Positions 8,279 through 17,652 of a stretch of DNA of 64,000 nt are shown here, piece by piece; within the stretch, counting starts at the first letter, position 1, and each line of letters starts with the position of its first letter. The notes below the pieces were generated by a model that was not told the DNA's origin, searched no databases, and was given only the letters and a program-made list of their open reading frames with translations. The stretch is from contig NZ_JAKOGG010000011.1 in NCBI RefSeq assembly GCF_022321485.1, forward strand, positions 1-64,000. The letters run 5' to 3'. Both the position numbers and the translations under genes were made by a program. Source of the stretch: Shewanella electrica (lineage in GTDB: Bacteria; Pseudomonadota; Gammaproteobacteria; Enterobacterales; Shewanellaceae).

Positions 8279-9034
8279 ATGTCTGAAGACTCATCCCAAA
8301 GCACCCACTTTGGTTTTAAGACGGTTGAAGCCGACAAGAAAGCGGATATGGTCGCAGGTGTTTTCCACTCAGTTGCCACGCGTTACGACATCATGAATGA
8401 TGTTTTGTCCTTTGGTATTCATCGTATTTGGAAACGTTTTACCATTGAGTGCGCCGGTGCGCGCCCTGGCATGAAAGTGCTTGATTTGGCCGGTGGTACT
8501 GGTGATTTGACCGCCAAGTTCTCACGCTTGGTTGGTGATAGCGGCGAAGTCGTATTGGCCGATATCAACGACTCAATGCTGAAAGTTGGCCGCGCCAAAC
8601 TGCGCGATAAAGGCATAGTGAACAACGTCAATTACGTGCAAGCCAACGCGGAAAATCTGCCGTTTCCGGATAACACCTTTGACATTATCACCATCGCCTT
8701 TGGTCTGCGAAACGTGACCGACAAAGACGCGGCGCTGAAGTCTATGCAACGCGTGTTGAAACCAGGTGGCAAGCTGTTGGTGTTGGAATTCTCTAAACCA
8801 AAACACGCCATCATGAACAAAGCCTACGATCTGTATAGCTTTAAGATGCTGCCGATGATTGGCAAGGTGATCGCGCACGATGCTGACAGCTACGAATATC
8901 TGGCAGAATCGATCCGCATGCATCCAGACCAAGAAACCCTCAAAGGGATGATGGAAAACGCTGGTCTTGAGCAAGTTGACTACATCAACATGACCGATGG
9001 CATTGTGGCACTACACCGTGGTTACAAGTTCTAA
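8279..9034 (+). CDS. ubiE: Ubiquinone/menaquinone C-methyltransferase
   Basis: 251 residues, full length. The SAM-binding motif [14 protein letters not shown], then [18 protein letters not shown] and the [13 protein letters not shown] and [14 protein letters not shown] blocks identify the UbiE/COQ5 methylase. It C-methylates demethylmenaquinone to menaquinone and the 2-polyprenyl-6-methoxy-benzoquinol intermediate in ubiquinone synthesis, both important in a respiring organism. AGGAACACACGA provides a ribosome-binding site. It heads the operon ubiE-ubiJ-ubiB-tatABC; ubiJ follows after 1 bp. Confidence 0.97.
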   Translation: MSEDSSQSTHFGFKTVEADKKADMVAGVFHSVATRYDIMNDVLSFGIHRIWKRFTIECAGARPGMKVLDLAGGTGDLTAKFSRLVGDSGEVVLADINDSMLKVGRAKLRDKGIVNNVNYVQANAENLPFPDNTFDIITIAFGLRNVTDKDAALKSMQRVLKPGGKLLVLEFSKPKHAIMNKAYDLYSFKMLPMIGKVIAHDADSYEYLAESIRMHPDQETLKGMMENAGLEQVDYINMTDGIVALHRGYKF

Positions 9035-9035
9035 G

Positions 9036-9665
9036 ATGCAATTCACTCCCGCCCACCAATGGCGTTTGCTGTGCTGCGGCGCCATTGAAACGGCGCTCGC
9101 CAAGGCGATGAGCCTATCCAGCATTGAACCAAGTAAGCTCAAACCTCTGCAAGGCAAAGTGTTTTGCTTTGCGTTGTCAGAGCTGTCTTGGCCGATGTAC
9201 TGGATATTTAGCGATGAGATCCAAATCCTCAGCGACTACAGCGGCAACGTCGATGTGCGCGTCAAAGCCGACGCCACCCAACTGCTTAAACTACGTGAAG
9301 GCGAAAATCTCACCGAGCTGATCAAGCAAGACAAGCTCAGCATCGAAGGGGATTTGGCGCTGCTCCAGCAGTTTAGCCAGTTCTTGCAGCAGTTAGATCC
9401 TGACGTAGTCGAGCCGCTATCGCGCTATATTGGCGATGCCCCGGCGCATTGGCTCACCAACGGTCTAGCCCGTGCGAAAAGTGATCTACAGATGGTGGCG
9501 CGCAAAACTTGGTCACACCTTGGACAACTTGCCACCGAGGAGTACCAAATTGCACCGCACAAGCTTGAATTTATTCGCCATTGCGACAGAATTGAGCAGC
9601 TTGTGACGCAAGTCACTTCGTTAGAACAACGCATTGCCAAATTGAAGGACAACATCACCCCATGA
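9036..9665 (+). CDS. ubiJ: Ubiquinone biosynthesis accessory factor UbiJ (SCP2 domain)
   Basis: 209 residues from the ATG at 9036, 1 bp past the ubiE stop; the longer upstream reading frame only overlaps ubiE. An SCP2-type lipid-binding fold occupies about residues 20-120, and the C-terminus ([22 protein letters not shown]) is a coiled coil. UbiJ forms with UbiK the lipid-binding scaffold of the soluble Ubi metabolon for aerobic ubiquinone synthesis. The stop overlaps the ubiB start (ATGA), giving translational coupling. Position between ubiE and ubiB matches the E. coli order. Confidence 0.92.
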   Translation: MQFTPAHQWRLLCCGAIETALAKAMSLSSIEPSKLKPLQGKVFCFALSELSWPMYWIFSDEIQILSDYSGNVDVRVKADATQLLKLREGENLTELIKQDKLSIEGDLALLQQFSQFLQQLDPDVVEPLSRYIGDAPAHWLTNGLARAKSDLQMVARKTWSHLGQLATEEYQIAPHKLEFIRHCDRIEQLVTQVTSLEQRIAKLKDNITP

Positions 9666-11314
9666 GTTTCGTCAGTAGTATCAAAAGAGCCTATCAAGTT
9701 GTTGCTATCTTCCTACACTATGGGTTGGATGAGTTGCTGCCGAAAAAGATGACTCCTTGGTACTTCCGCTTATGGCGTCGCAGCTTATTCTGGCTGCGCA
9801 ACAAACATAAAAACAAAGCGGGTGGCGAACGTCTGAAACTGGCGCTGCAAGAGCTAGGGCCGGTGTACATTAAATTTGGTCAAATGCTGTCAACGCGCCG
9901 CGATTTGCTCAGTGATGAGTGGGCGTATGAGCTAGCCATGCTGCAAGACCGCGTGCCGCCGTTTGACTCCCAGCTAGCTCGCGCAGCGATTGAAGCTGAG
10001 CTAAAAGCACCGATTGAATCATTATTTGATGATTTTGATGATAAGCCGTTAGCCTCAGCCTCCATTTCACAAGTACACACAGCTACGCTCAAGTCGAACG
10101 GCGAAAGAGTGGTACTGAAGGTGCTGCGGCCAAACGTAGAAAAGCAGATTCTGGCGGACCTGCTGTTAATGAGCCAAACCGCTCACCTGATTGATAGCCT
10201 GTTAGGTTCAGGCAACCGATTGCGCCCCGCTGAAGTGGTGGATGATTATCGCACCACCATCTTGGGTGAACTGAATCTCAAGTTAGAAGCGCTGAACACG
10301 GTGCGTTTGCGCAATAACTTCCTCGATTCCAATGCGCTGTACATACCTTATGTTTATGAGGATTTGTGTTATCCCCGCTTGATGGTGATGGAACGCATTG
10401 AGGGCATTCCGGTATCAGATATTGCGGCGCTGAAAGCGCAAGGCACCAATTTGCAACGGCTGGCCGAAAAAGGCGTTGAGCTGTTTTTTACCCAAGTGTT
10501 CCGCGATAACTTTTTCCATGCCGATATGCACCCGGGCAACATTTTTGTCTCACGCGAGAACCCGCAAGATCCGCATTACATCGGCCTCGACTGCGGCATT
10601 ATGGGCACGCTGAGCGATACCGACACGCGCTATTTGGCAGAAAACTTTCTGGCATTTTTCAACCGCGATTATCACCGCATTGCGCAGTTGTACGTCGAAT
10701 CGGGTTGGGTGTCGGCCGACACCGATATGCAAGCGTTTGAACAAGCGGTGAAAGTGGTCTGTGAACCGATGTTTAACAAACCACTGAACCAGATTTCGTT
10801 CGGCCACGTGTTGCTGGAGTTATTCCGTACCGCACGCGAGTTCCACATCATAGTGCAGCCACAATTAGTGCTGCTGGAAAAAACCCTACTCTATATTGAA
10901 GGATTAGGGCGCCAGTTGTATCCGCAGTTGGATCTGTGGCAAACCGCTAAACCGTTTCTCGAACAGTGGATGGCGCAACAAGTTGGCCCGAAGGCAATGT
11001 TTTCGAAAGCGAAAAAGCAGTTGCCTTATTGGTCGGACAAACTGCCAGAACTGCCAGAACTGATCTACGACAATCTTAAACTTGGACGCAATCTGCTCGG
11101 GTCTCAACAGCAGATGCTGGATAGATATCTGCGCCATCAGCAACGGTCGCACACAAGTAATTATCTCCTAATTACATCTGCAGTTTTGTTGATCTGTGGC
11201 ACGATATTATTCACTCAGGACGTTACACTCTGGGGCGCAAATGCCTGTGTGATCGCTGGAGCGATAATCTGGCTACTCGGATGGAGATCCAGACCAAAGA
11301 TCCGAAAATTTTAA
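9662..11314 (+). CDS. ubiB: Atypical kinase/ATPase UbiB
   Basis: 550 residues, the usual length. It carries the UbiB/ADCK hallmarks: the KxGQ motif in [15 protein letters not shown], the Ala-rich nucleotide loop ASASISQVH, the catalytic-loop [13 protein letters not shown] and the metal-binding LDCGIMG. Two hydrophobic helices at the C-terminus (about residues 500-540) anchor it in the inner membrane. UbiB family members use ATP hydrolysis, probably to help extract membrane-bound coenzyme Q precursors; it is needed for the hydroxylation stages. It is coupled to ubiJ by a 4-bp overlap and followed after 62 bp by tatA. Confidence 0.96.
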   Translation: MSFVSSIKRAYQVVAIFLHYGLDELLPKKMTPWYFRLWRRSLFWLRNKHKNKAGGERLKLALQELGPVYIKFGQMLSTRRDLLSDEWAYELAMLQDRVPPFDSQLARAAIEAELKAPIESLFDDFDDKPLASASISQVHTATLKSNGERVVLKVLRPNVEKQILADLLLMSQTAHLIDSLLGSGNRLRPAEVVDDYRTTILGELNLKLEALNTVRLRNNFLDSNALYIPYVYEDLCYPRLMVMERIEGIPVSDIAALKAQGTNLQRLAEKGVELFFTQVFRDNFFHADMHPGNIFVSRENPQDPHYIGLDCGIMGTLSDTDTRYLAENFLAFFNRDYHRIAQLYVESGWVSADTDMQAFEQAVKVVCEPMFNKPLNQISFGHVLLELFRTAREFHIIVQPQLVLLEKTLLYIEGLGRQLYPQLDLWQTAKPFLEQWMAQQVGPKAMFSKAKKQLPYWSDKLPELPELIYDNLKLGRNLLGSQQQMLDRYLRHQQRSHTSNYLLITSAVLLICGTILFTQDVTLWGANACVIAGAIIWLLGWRSRPKIRKF

Positions 11315-11376
11315 TTCGTTATTTACTAATCAACGGTTCATAATAGGGCCGAAAATTGATTCAAGAGGAAACCTTC

Positions 11377-11619
11377 ATGGGTGGTATCAGTATTTGGCAA
11401 CTTCTTATCGTCGCATTGATCGTAGTTCTATTGTTCGGAACGAAAAAGCTGCGCGGTATTGGCGGTGATCTGGGCGGTGCAATCAAAGGCTTTAAGAAAG
11501 CAATGTCTTCTGAAGAAGAGCAGAAAAAATCTCTTGAAGATACTGCGGCAACCAAAGACAACGCTGCTGAAACCAACGCGCAGCCGAAATCTGAGTCCAA
11601 GGAAAAAGAACAGGCGTAA
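11377..11619 (+). CDS. tatA: Twin-arginine translocase subunit TatA
   Basis: 80 residues from the ATG at 11377, preceded by AAGAGGAAACCTTC; an upstream in-frame ATT codon only extends the frame. The single N-terminal transmembrane helix ([21 protein letters not shown]) with the FG hinge, then the amphipathic helix [15 protein letters not shown] and a charged Lys/Glu tail are diagnostic. TatA oligomers form the export pore for folded proteins bearing RR signal peptides. The first gene of tatABC, 6 bp before tatB. The chain is short but within the family range. Confidence 0.96.
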   Translation: MGGISIWQLLIVALIVVLLFGTKKLRGIGGDLGGAIKGFKKAMSSEEEQKKSLEDTAATKDNAAETNAQPKSESKEKEQA

Positions 11620-11625
11620 TCCTAT

Positions 11626-12042
11626 ATGTTCGACGGTATCGGTTTTTCCGAGCTACTGTTGATCGGGATTTTGGGGCTGGTGGTTCTCGGCCCCGAACGT
11701 CTACCGATTGCAGTACGCACGGTGTCCGGTTGGATCCGCGCGATGAAGCGCATGGCCAATTCGGTTAAAGACGAGCTTGAGCAAGAACTTAAGCTTGAAG
11801 AGTTGCAGGCCGATCTCAAAAAGGCCGAGCAGAAAGGTCTTGGCAACCTGTCTCCTGAACTTAAAGAGTCTCTCGATCAGCTAAAAGAAGCAGCGCAGGC
11901 GGTTAATCGTCCCTACGAGATTGACTCATCTTCACCATTTTCTAAAAACCCGCCGAAACTTCACGATGACAGTGAAAGTGACAGCGTGGCGGTGACTCCA
12001 GCCCCAGCCGCTAATTCTGAAAAAGATAAAAAAAGCGAGTAA
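11626..12042 (+). CDS. tatB: Sec-independent translocase subunit TatB
   Basis: 138 residues. The N-terminal [27 protein letters not shown] segment with the conserved Glu-8 region and GPERLP is the TatB signature, followed by a long charged amphipathic helix (residues about 25-90) and a variable Pro/Ser/Ala tail. TatB with TatC forms the receptor for twin-arginine signal peptides. It lies 6 bp from tatA and 3 bp from tatC, so the three are translated in step. Confidence 0.96.
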   Translation: MFDGIGFSELLLIGILGLVVLGPERLPIAVRTVSGWIRAMKRMANSVKDELEQELKLEELQADLKKAEQKGLGNLSPELKESLDQLKEAAQAVNRPYEIDSSSPFSKNPPKLHDDSESDSVAVTPAPAANSEKDKKSE

Positions 12043-12045
12043 TTC

Positions 12046-12795
12046 ATGTCGCAACAGCAGCCGTTAATCAGTCATTTGCTGGAACTGCGCAATCGTTTGC
12101 TCAGAGCCATTGCCAGCGTTTTGCTGGTCTTTGTCTGCCTAGTTTATTGGGCAAAAGATATCTATCACTACATCGCGGTGCCATTGCTGCAAGCGATGCC
12201 TGAAACGGGCACCATGATTGCCACTGATGTGGGGGCGCCATTTTTTGCGCCGTTTAAACTCACTATCGTGCTGTCGTTGTTTATTGCTATTCCCTATGTG
12301 TTATTCCAGATTTGGTCATTTGTTGCCCCTGGTTTATACAAACATGAAAAACGCTTAGTCTTTCCACTATTAGTGAGCAGCACCTTGTTGTTTTATCTCG
12401 GTATTGTGTTTGCTTATTATGTGGTGTTCCCAGTGGTATTCGGTTTCTTTGCGAACGTGGCGCCTGAAGGCGTGCAAGTTGCCACCGATATCAGCAGTTA
12501 TCTCAATTTTGTACTCAAGCTGTTTTTCGCCTTTGGTTTAGCGTTTGAGATCCCGATTGCCGTGGTATTGCTGTGCTGGGCAGGTGTCACCACTCCGGAA
12601 GATCTGCGAGCTAAACGGCCTTATATTGTGGTCGGCGCATTTGTGGTTGGTATGTTACTGACACCGCCAGATGTGTTGTCACAGACGATGTTAGCAGTAC
12701 CGATGTTACTGCTGTTTGAAGGTGGTTTGCTGGCCGCGCGCTTCTATAAACCCGCCGCCGATGAGGACGACTCAGAGGAAACTGAGCAGCCCTAG
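12046..12795 (+). CDS. tatC: Twin-arginine translocase subunit TatC
   Basis: 249 residues with six hydrophobic helices. The N-terminal [14 protein letters not shown] block and the [21 protein letters not shown] segment containing the conserved signal-peptide-binding Glu are typical. TatC recognises the RR signal peptide. The acidic C-terminal tail ([10 protein letters not shown]) is cytoplasmic. It ends the tatABC block; the next gene begins 59 bp later. Confidence 0.97.
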   Translation: MSQQQPLISHLLELRNRLLRAIASVLLVFVCLVYWAKDIYHYIAVPLLQAMPETGTMIATDVGAPFFAPFKLTIVLSLFIAIPYVLFQIWSFVAPGLYKHEKRLVFPLLVSSTLLFYLGIVFAYYVVFPVVFGFFANVAPEGVQVATDISSYLNFVLKLFFAFGLAFEIPIAVVLLCWAGVTTPEDLRAKRPYIVVGAFVVGMLLTPPDVLSQTMLAVPMLLLFEGGLLAARFYKPAADEDDSEETEQP

Positions 12796-12854
12796 TAACA
12801 CATCCCGCATCATATTAAGATAACGGCAGTATTTAATTGATAAAGGATGTTTCG

Positions 12855-13331
12855 ATGCGCTATTTATGTTTGGCCATGTTTTGTGCATGTTTAACTCTGC
12901 CGGCGGTTGCGTCGGTGGAACAATCACTGCAGCAATGCGGACAGATCAGTAACGATAAGCAACGTTTGGCCTGTTTTGATCAACTCAGCGCATCAATCAA
13001 CACATCTCAATCCCAAGACAAGGTAGCCTCAGCGGCTGCCTTGTCTGGAACTACGCCATCCGAGTCTGCCGTTGATCGTTTTGGTGCCAAGCCCAAAGAA
13101 ACCGTTAGCGAACCAGATGAGATTAAACTCACAGTGGCGAGCATAGATAAGTCACCCCGTGGTGCGTTAATTATGACCTTTGAAAATGGTCAAATCTGGC
13201 GGCAATTGGAAGTCGAACACTTTTCACTCCAGCCGGGGAGTAAAGTGACAATTAAAAAGGCCGCGTTTGGGTCATTTTTATTACAAGCGGACGGACTTTC
13301 CCGTTCAACTAGAGTGCGTCGAGTTCAGTGA
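12855..13331 (+). CDS. Secreted protein of unknown function between tatC and tatD
   Basis: 158 residues from the ATG at 12855, which has AAAGGATG upstream; a TTG at 12837 is in frame but lacks a ribosome-binding site. Residues 1-20 form a signal peptide ending AVAS. The mature start has Cys-X-(16)-Cys with RLACFDQL, a short motif also found at the N-terminus of T6SS VasI/TagO-like and other secreted proteins, probably a disulfide-linked helical hairpin. A low-complexity linker follows, then a small beta domain (LTVASIDKSPRGALIMTFENGQIWRQLE). The stop overlaps the tatD GTG start (GTGA). Function unknown. Confidence 0.75.
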   Translation: MRYLCLAMFCACLTLPAVASVEQSLQQCGQISNDKQRLACFDQLSASINTSQSQDKVASAAALSGTTPSESAVDRFGAKPKETVSEPDEIKLTVASIDKSPRGALIMTFENGQIWRQLEVEHFSLQPGSKVTIKKAAFGSFLLQADGLSRSTRVRRVQ

Positions 13332-14119
13332 ATCAGTACATTGATATTGCCGTAAATTTGCTGGGCAGTAGCTTAGAAGCGCAAGCAGCGCAGGTCATTG
13401 CTGATGCAGCGGCGGTGGGAGTTGCGCCGCTGATCTTGATCGGCAGCGAATTAGATGAAAGTGCGCGTTGTATCGATCTCTGCCAACAGTACCCACAGCA
13501 GCTGTATTCCACTGCGGGGGTCCATCCGCATCATGCTAGCAGTTGGCAACTCAGTAGCATCGAGCAACAACGCCAATTGTGCGCCGCGCCTGCTGTGGTG
13601 GCTGTTGGCGAGTGTGGTTTAGACTTTAACCGTAATTACTCGACCCCAGCGGAGCAGCGCCAAGCATTTGCCGCCCAGTTGGCCTTAGCCGTAGAGTTGC
13701 AACTGCCAGTACTCATGCACGAGCGTGATGCCCATGATGAGTTCCTCGCTATGGTGCAAGAGTATCGGCCACAACTAAACGGCGCGCTACTGCATTGTTT
13801 CACCGGTGATATCGCCCAAGCCGAAGCATATTTAGCCCTCGATCTGCATTTGGGCGTTACCGGTTGGGTATGCGACGAGCGCCGTGGTCAAGCCCTAGCT
13901 GAAGCGGTCAAGATCATTCCAGATAATCGGCTGCTATTAGAAACTGACAGTCCCTATCTGTTGCCACGCACCCTTAAACCAAAACCTAAATCCAGCAAGA
14001 ACCTGCCGCAATATCTGCCCCATATCGCTGAATATGTAGCGCATTTACGACATCAGCCAGCAGAAGAATTAGCCCATCGGTGCTATAACAATAGTTTGCG
14101 TTTCTTCGGGCTGGAGTAA
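13328..14119 (+). CDS. tatD: TatD-family metal-dependent 3'-5' DNase
   Basis: 263 residues, full length, GTG start overlapping the previous stop by 4 bp. Metal ligands and catalytic blocks of the amidohydrolase-fold TatD family are visible: AGVHPHHAS, VGECGLDFNRNYSTP, LMHERDAHDEF, LLHCFTGD, GVTGWVCDERRG and ETDSPYLLPRTLKPKPKSSKNLP. TatD is a Mg-dependent exonuclease linked to DNA repair and oxidative-stress tolerance; despite its name it is not needed for Tat export. Very similar in all blocks to the E. coli protein as remembered. Confidence 0.95.
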   Translation: MNQYIDIAVNLLGSSLEAQAAQVIADAAAVGVAPLILIGSELDESARCIDLCQQYPQQLYSTAGVHPHHASSWQLSSIEQQRQLCAAPAVVAVGECGLDFNRNYSTPAEQRQAFAAQLALAVELQLPVLMHERDAHDEFLAMVQEYRPQLNGALLHCFTGDIAQAEAYLALDLHLGVTGWVCDERRGQALAEAVKIIPDNRLLLETDSPYLLPRTLKPKPKSSKNLPQYLPHIAEYVAHLRHQPAEELAHRCYNNSLRFFGLE

Positions 14120-14121
14120 GC

Positions 14122-16023
14122 ATGACACATTGGCTGAGTGGGTGGGCGAGCGTTTTGCTATTGCTGATATGTGCTTCCGCGTCAGCGGTTGAAATCAGCG
14201 ACAGTAAAACCATTGATATGGCGCTTGCTCCTTTTGCTTTAGCCACACTCCAAGCTGCAAATGCAAGCTATGAACAGGTACGCCAACTTCCAGCGGAACA
14301 ATGGCAACAAGCTGACGAAGGCATATTGCTGCGTATGGGGGAAAAAGGTCTATGGTTATACGTTAAGCTGTCACAACAGGGTGTTGGCAAACGTGACCGC
14401 ATTCTGGAAATGGGCAATCCCAATATTGACCATCTTACGATCTATCACGCAGTTAACGGCGAATTAGTCGAGCAGAAAGTACTCGGTGATAGCTTACCCT
14501 TTTCGCAACGTCCACAAGTACACGCCAACTTCCTGTTGCCATTTGAGATGGAAGCGGGAGAAGTACATGAGTTTTGGCTGCATGTAAGTTCACAAGGCAG
14601 TAATTACTTGCCACTGCATCTCTGGTCGCCAACTGCGTTGATGCAACATGACCAGCCGCGTGAGCTGACAAAAGGATTACAACTTGGCACCCTATGTGCC
14701 ATCGGTTTGTTTTCACTGTTCATGGCTGCGGTAACTGGGTCATATACCTACGGCTATTATGCCGCCTATGTGTTGTTGATGGCACTGTTAGTCAGCAGTA
14801 TGAACGGCACGGCGTTTCAGTATCTATGGCCCAACTCACCACTGTTGCAGCAACTGGTACTGCCGTTTACCCTCCCCCTCGTGGTCGCGTTTAACGCATT
14901 GTTTACCGAAAAAACCTTACTGCTTAAATATCACAGTATGCGCATGTTGCGGCTGTGCCGTGCCATGGCGGCGGTCTCGATAATGTGTGCTTTCTTAACC
15001 CTCATTATTAGCCAGTATGCTGGTTTGCTGTTAGGTATGTTGCTAGTGGTCAGCGTATGTTTAACCATCGCCGTTATCACCATCATGCAGGCCATCGCCG
15101 GTAACAAACTCGCGCAGTTATATGCCTTTTCCTCTCTGGGAATCGTCGTTGGTTCACTGCTAACTTGCGGTCAATACCTGGGCCTCATCGTGCTGGCACT
15201 CAATCCACAAACGCCAGTAATGATTGGTCTGACGGTCGAAATCACCCTCAAGGCGGCGGTATTAGCCATTCGTTATAATGAGGAACGCAAAGCTAAAGCG
15301 GATATTCAGCAACAAGCCTTGTTACAAGCGGAGCGCATGAGAGAAGCCAAAGAGGAAGCGCTGCACACCGAGGAAGAAACCAATGCACGACTGGAACGCA
15401 TGGTGCAAGAGCGCACGCTAGAGTTGGAATTTGCCCTACGAGAGCTGAATGAGGTGAATCATAAGCTGACGGAGCAAACTCAAATTGATAGCTTAACTGG
15501 GGTGCGCAACCGCTCGAGCTTTGAAAAACGGTTACAGGCCGAAGGCCGTATCAGCCGTCGGCAACACACTCCGATGGCGTTACTGATGTTAGACATCGAC
15601 CATTTCAAAATCATTAATGACACCTTCGGCCACCTCGCCGGTGACGCCACGCTAAAAGCGGTGGCAGAAACCCTGCGTAACAACGTCAAGCGACCGAGCG
15701 ACCTCGTCTGTCGCTTTGGTGGTGAGGAGTTTGCCGTGATTCTGCCAAACACTGATACTGAAGGCGCGCTAGCGCTGGCAGAGTCGTTACGCTTAGCGGT
15801 GTCACAACTCAATGTGCAGTGGGATACCCAAAAGGTACCGCTGACGATCAGCATTGGGGTCAGCAGCAGTATTATTCACTCAGATGATCACATCACCTTA
15901 GTCCTGAGCGAAGCGGATAAAGCGCTCTACCGCGCTAAAAGTCAGGGGCGAAATCAGGTGTGCCTCTATCAAGCCGAACAAGATGTGGCAGCCACACCTG
16001 TGGTAGTTGCGCCACAAAGCTAA
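14122..16023 (+). CDS. 7TM-DISM receptor diguanylate cyclase
   Basis: 633 residues: signal peptide (1-22), periplasmic 7TMR-DISMED2 beta domain (about 35-180), seven-helix 7TMR-DISM membrane region (about 190-395), coiled coil (about 400-455) and a GGDEF domain (about 465-620). The active site reads RFGGEEF near residue 533, and the inhibitory I-site RPSD sits five residues before it, so an active, product-inhibited cyclase making cyclic di-GMP is expected. The DISMED2 domain is thought to bind carbohydrates or similar small ligands. It begins 2 bp after the tatD stop, so it is probably cotranscribed. Confidence 0.92.
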   Translation: MTHWLSGWASVLLLLICASASAVEISDSKTIDMALAPFALATLQAANASYEQVRQLPAEQWQQADEGILLRMGEKGLWLYVKLSQQGVGKRDRILEMGNPNIDHLTIYHAVNGELVEQKVLGDSLPFSQRPQVHANFLLPFEMEAGEVHEFWLHVSSQGSNYLPLHLWSPTALMQHDQPRELTKGLQLGTLCAIGLFSLFMAAVTGSYTYGYYAAYVLLMALLVSSMNGTAFQYLWPNSPLLQQLVLPFTLPLVVAFNALFTEKTLLLKYHSMRMLRLCRAMAAVSIMCAFLTLIISQYAGLLLGMLLVVSVCLTIAVITIMQAIAGNKLAQLYAFSSLGIVVGSLLTCGQYLGLIVLALNPQTPVMIGLTVEITLKAAVLAIRYNEERKAKADIQQQALLQAERMREAKEEALHTEEETNARLERMVQERTLELEFALRELNEVNHKLTEQTQIDSLTGVRNRSSFEKRLQAEGRISRRQHTPMALLMLDIDHFKIINDTFGHLAGDATLKAVAETLRNNVKRPSDLVCRFGGEEFAVILPNTDTEGALALAESLRLAVSQLNVQWDTQKVPLTISIGVSSSIIHSDDHITLVLSEADKALYRAKSQGRNQVCLYQAEQDVAATPVVVAPQS

Positions 16024-16150
16024 CGTCTACCCAAATCCTTTTAAAAAGTTTAGTGATCCCTGTAACAGCCGCAACCTTGTTTACTTCTCAACCGGAATTA
16101 ACAATGCTTCAATCAAGCAAGACTAGAGTCACAGTTGTTAAGGACGTAGA

Positions 16151-16687
16151 ATGCACAACCAAATAAAAGCATTACTGGCGACTACTGCTATCTTTTTTGC
16201 TGGTTACAGCGTTGCAGATCCCGGATGCAGTTTTGAAGAGAATCAGGAAGGCTTTATGTCGACCTGTAAGCAGGAGAAGCAAGAAGTGATATTAACGGGT
16301 GTGGTTGATGGTCACAAACTGGTGACAGAATTGCCGCCATTTATGAGCGGTTATACAGAATATCAAGTCGATACCACGGCGATTGCGCCGATTAAAGCCG
16401 TCACTAAACCGACTGAGATTGTGGTGATCATTGGCACTTGGTGCCCCGATTGTCACCGCGAAACACCGCGCTTTATTCGCATCATGGAAGCCGTGAATAA
16501 CCCAAATATTAAGGTGACTTTCATCGGTGTGGATCGTCAAAAACAAGATCCTGAAGGTTTGGCTGCGAAATACGATTTCAAACGTATTCCAACCTTTATG
16601 GTGCTCCAAGACGGCAAAGAGATTGGCCGGATTGTGGAACGCCCAACCGAATCGTTAGAAAAAGATTTGGCTAACATTCTTAAATAG
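16151..16687 (+). CDS. Periplasmic thioredoxin-fold protein with CPDC active site
   Basis: 178 residues. A signal peptide (1-22) is followed by a thioredoxin fold whose active site GTWCPDCHRETPRF has Cys-98 and Cys-101; FKRIPTFMVLQDGKEIGRIVE supplies the cis-Pro (IPT) and terminal strand. Two additional cysteines lie before the fold (residues 26 and 39). The CPDC pair suggests a thiol reductase or TlpA-like role in the periplasm. It has its own gap of 127 bp from the cyclase and ends at a strong hairpin. Its partner is unknown. Confidence 0.85.
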   Translation: MHNQIKALLATTAIFFAGYSVADPGCSFEENQEGFMSTCKQEKQEVILTGVVDGHKLVTELPPFMSGYTEYQVDTTAIAPIKAVTKPTEIVVIIGTWCPDCHRETPRFIRIMEAVNNPNIKVTFIGVDRQKQDPEGLAAKYDFKRIPTFMVLQDGKEIGRIVERPTESLEKDLANILK

Positions 16688-16705
16688 CTACTCGCTAAAT
16701 ACGTT

Positions 16706-16732
16706 AAAGGCTCCCGCGGGAGCCTTTATTAT
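16706..16732. terminator. Bidirectional terminator between thioredoxin-like gene and gppA-like gene
   Basis: Perfect palindrome AAAGGCTCCC / GGGAGCCTTT with flanking A and T tracts, placed between two convergent genes, so it can serve both strands. Confidence 0.88.
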
Positions 16733-16737
16733 TTATA

Positions 16738-17646
16738 TCACTGTAACCGCTGCTGTAGCATTAACAACACACCTTCTCGCAAGGCCCCACCTGATAGACT
16801 GAGTTGGCTAATTTGCAGTTGTTGAAACAGCGCCAGCAAGATAGCTACGCCAGCGGCAAAGGTTGGTGCTCGCTCAGGTGATAAACCCACGATGTGCGTC
16901 AGCGATAGCGAGGTTTGACTGAGGATCTCTTGCTTGAGCCCTTCCAGCACAGGATAAGTGATAGTTTCCGATACGCCGCGATGTTGCAACACTTCCACCA
17001 CCGCTTGCACCGCGCCAGACGCCCCAACCACCGTGTGCCAACCAAGCGTCAGCAACTGCTGGCGATGTTCGGCAAGACAGGCCGCAACGGCGGCCGCGGC
17101 ATCATCAAAATCTAATGGCTGTAACGGCGCCTCACTAAAAAACTGGCGATTAAATGTCACCGAGCCAAAGGGCAGGCTGGTTTTAAATAGCAGTTGTTCA
17201 CCATCGCCGATAATAAACTCGGTGCTGGCACCGCCAATATCGATCACCAAACGGCGACCTTCGCTGTGCGTCGTTGCCACCATGCCTTGATAGATCAACT
17301 CGGCTTCACGCATGCCGCAGATCACTTCAATCGGATGGCCTAATATGGGGAGCGCGCGACGATTAAATTCATCGGCGTTGTTGATTGAACGCAGTGTGGC
17401 GGTGGCAATCACCGCCACCGCATCTTGGCCCACTTTGTGTTGCTGCAACATTGCAGCGAACATTTGCAGGCAATCTAAGCCACGTAGTATAGCTTCTTCA
17501 GTCAGCGTACCATCAGCCGCTATGCCCTCTGCCAGCCGCACCTTACGCTTGTACTTGGCAATCACTTGCGGCTGATTTCCGACAGTGTGCGCAACCAGCA
17601 TATTGAAACTATTAGAACCAAGCGTGATAGCTGCGTACGACTTCAA
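16738..17646 (-). CDS. Ppx/GppA-family phosphatase (short form)
   Basis: 302 residues covering the two-lobed actin-like ATPase core: YAAITLGSNSFNMLVA (phosphate 1), VIDIGGASTEFIIGDG (phosphate 2) and GASGAVQAVVEVL. It lacks the C-terminal HD-like region of full-length Ppx and GppA, so it matches the shorter exopolyphosphatase/pppGpp phosphatase group. It would hydrolyse polyphosphate or pppGpp. The start is TTG at 17646, 6 bp after the rhlB stop, with AGGAAAT upstream; the first residues match the family so a later start is unlikely. Cotranscribed with rhlB. Confidence 0.88.
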   Translation of the reverse strand: MKSYAAITLGSNSFNMLVAHTVGNQPQVIAKYKRKVRLAEGIAADGTLTEEAILRGLDCLQMFAAMLQQHKVGQDAVAVIATATLRSINNADEFNRRALPILGHPIEVICGMREAELIYQGMVATTHSEGRRLVIDIGGASTEFIIGDGEQLLFKTSLPFGSVTFNRQFFSEAPLQPLDFDDAAAAVAACLAEHRQQLLTLGWHTVVGASGAVQAVVEVLQHRGVSETITYPVLEGLKQEILSQTSLSLTHIVGLSPERAPTFAAGVAILLALFQQLQISQLSLSGGALREGVLLMLQQRLQ

Positions 17647-17652
17647 GATGGC

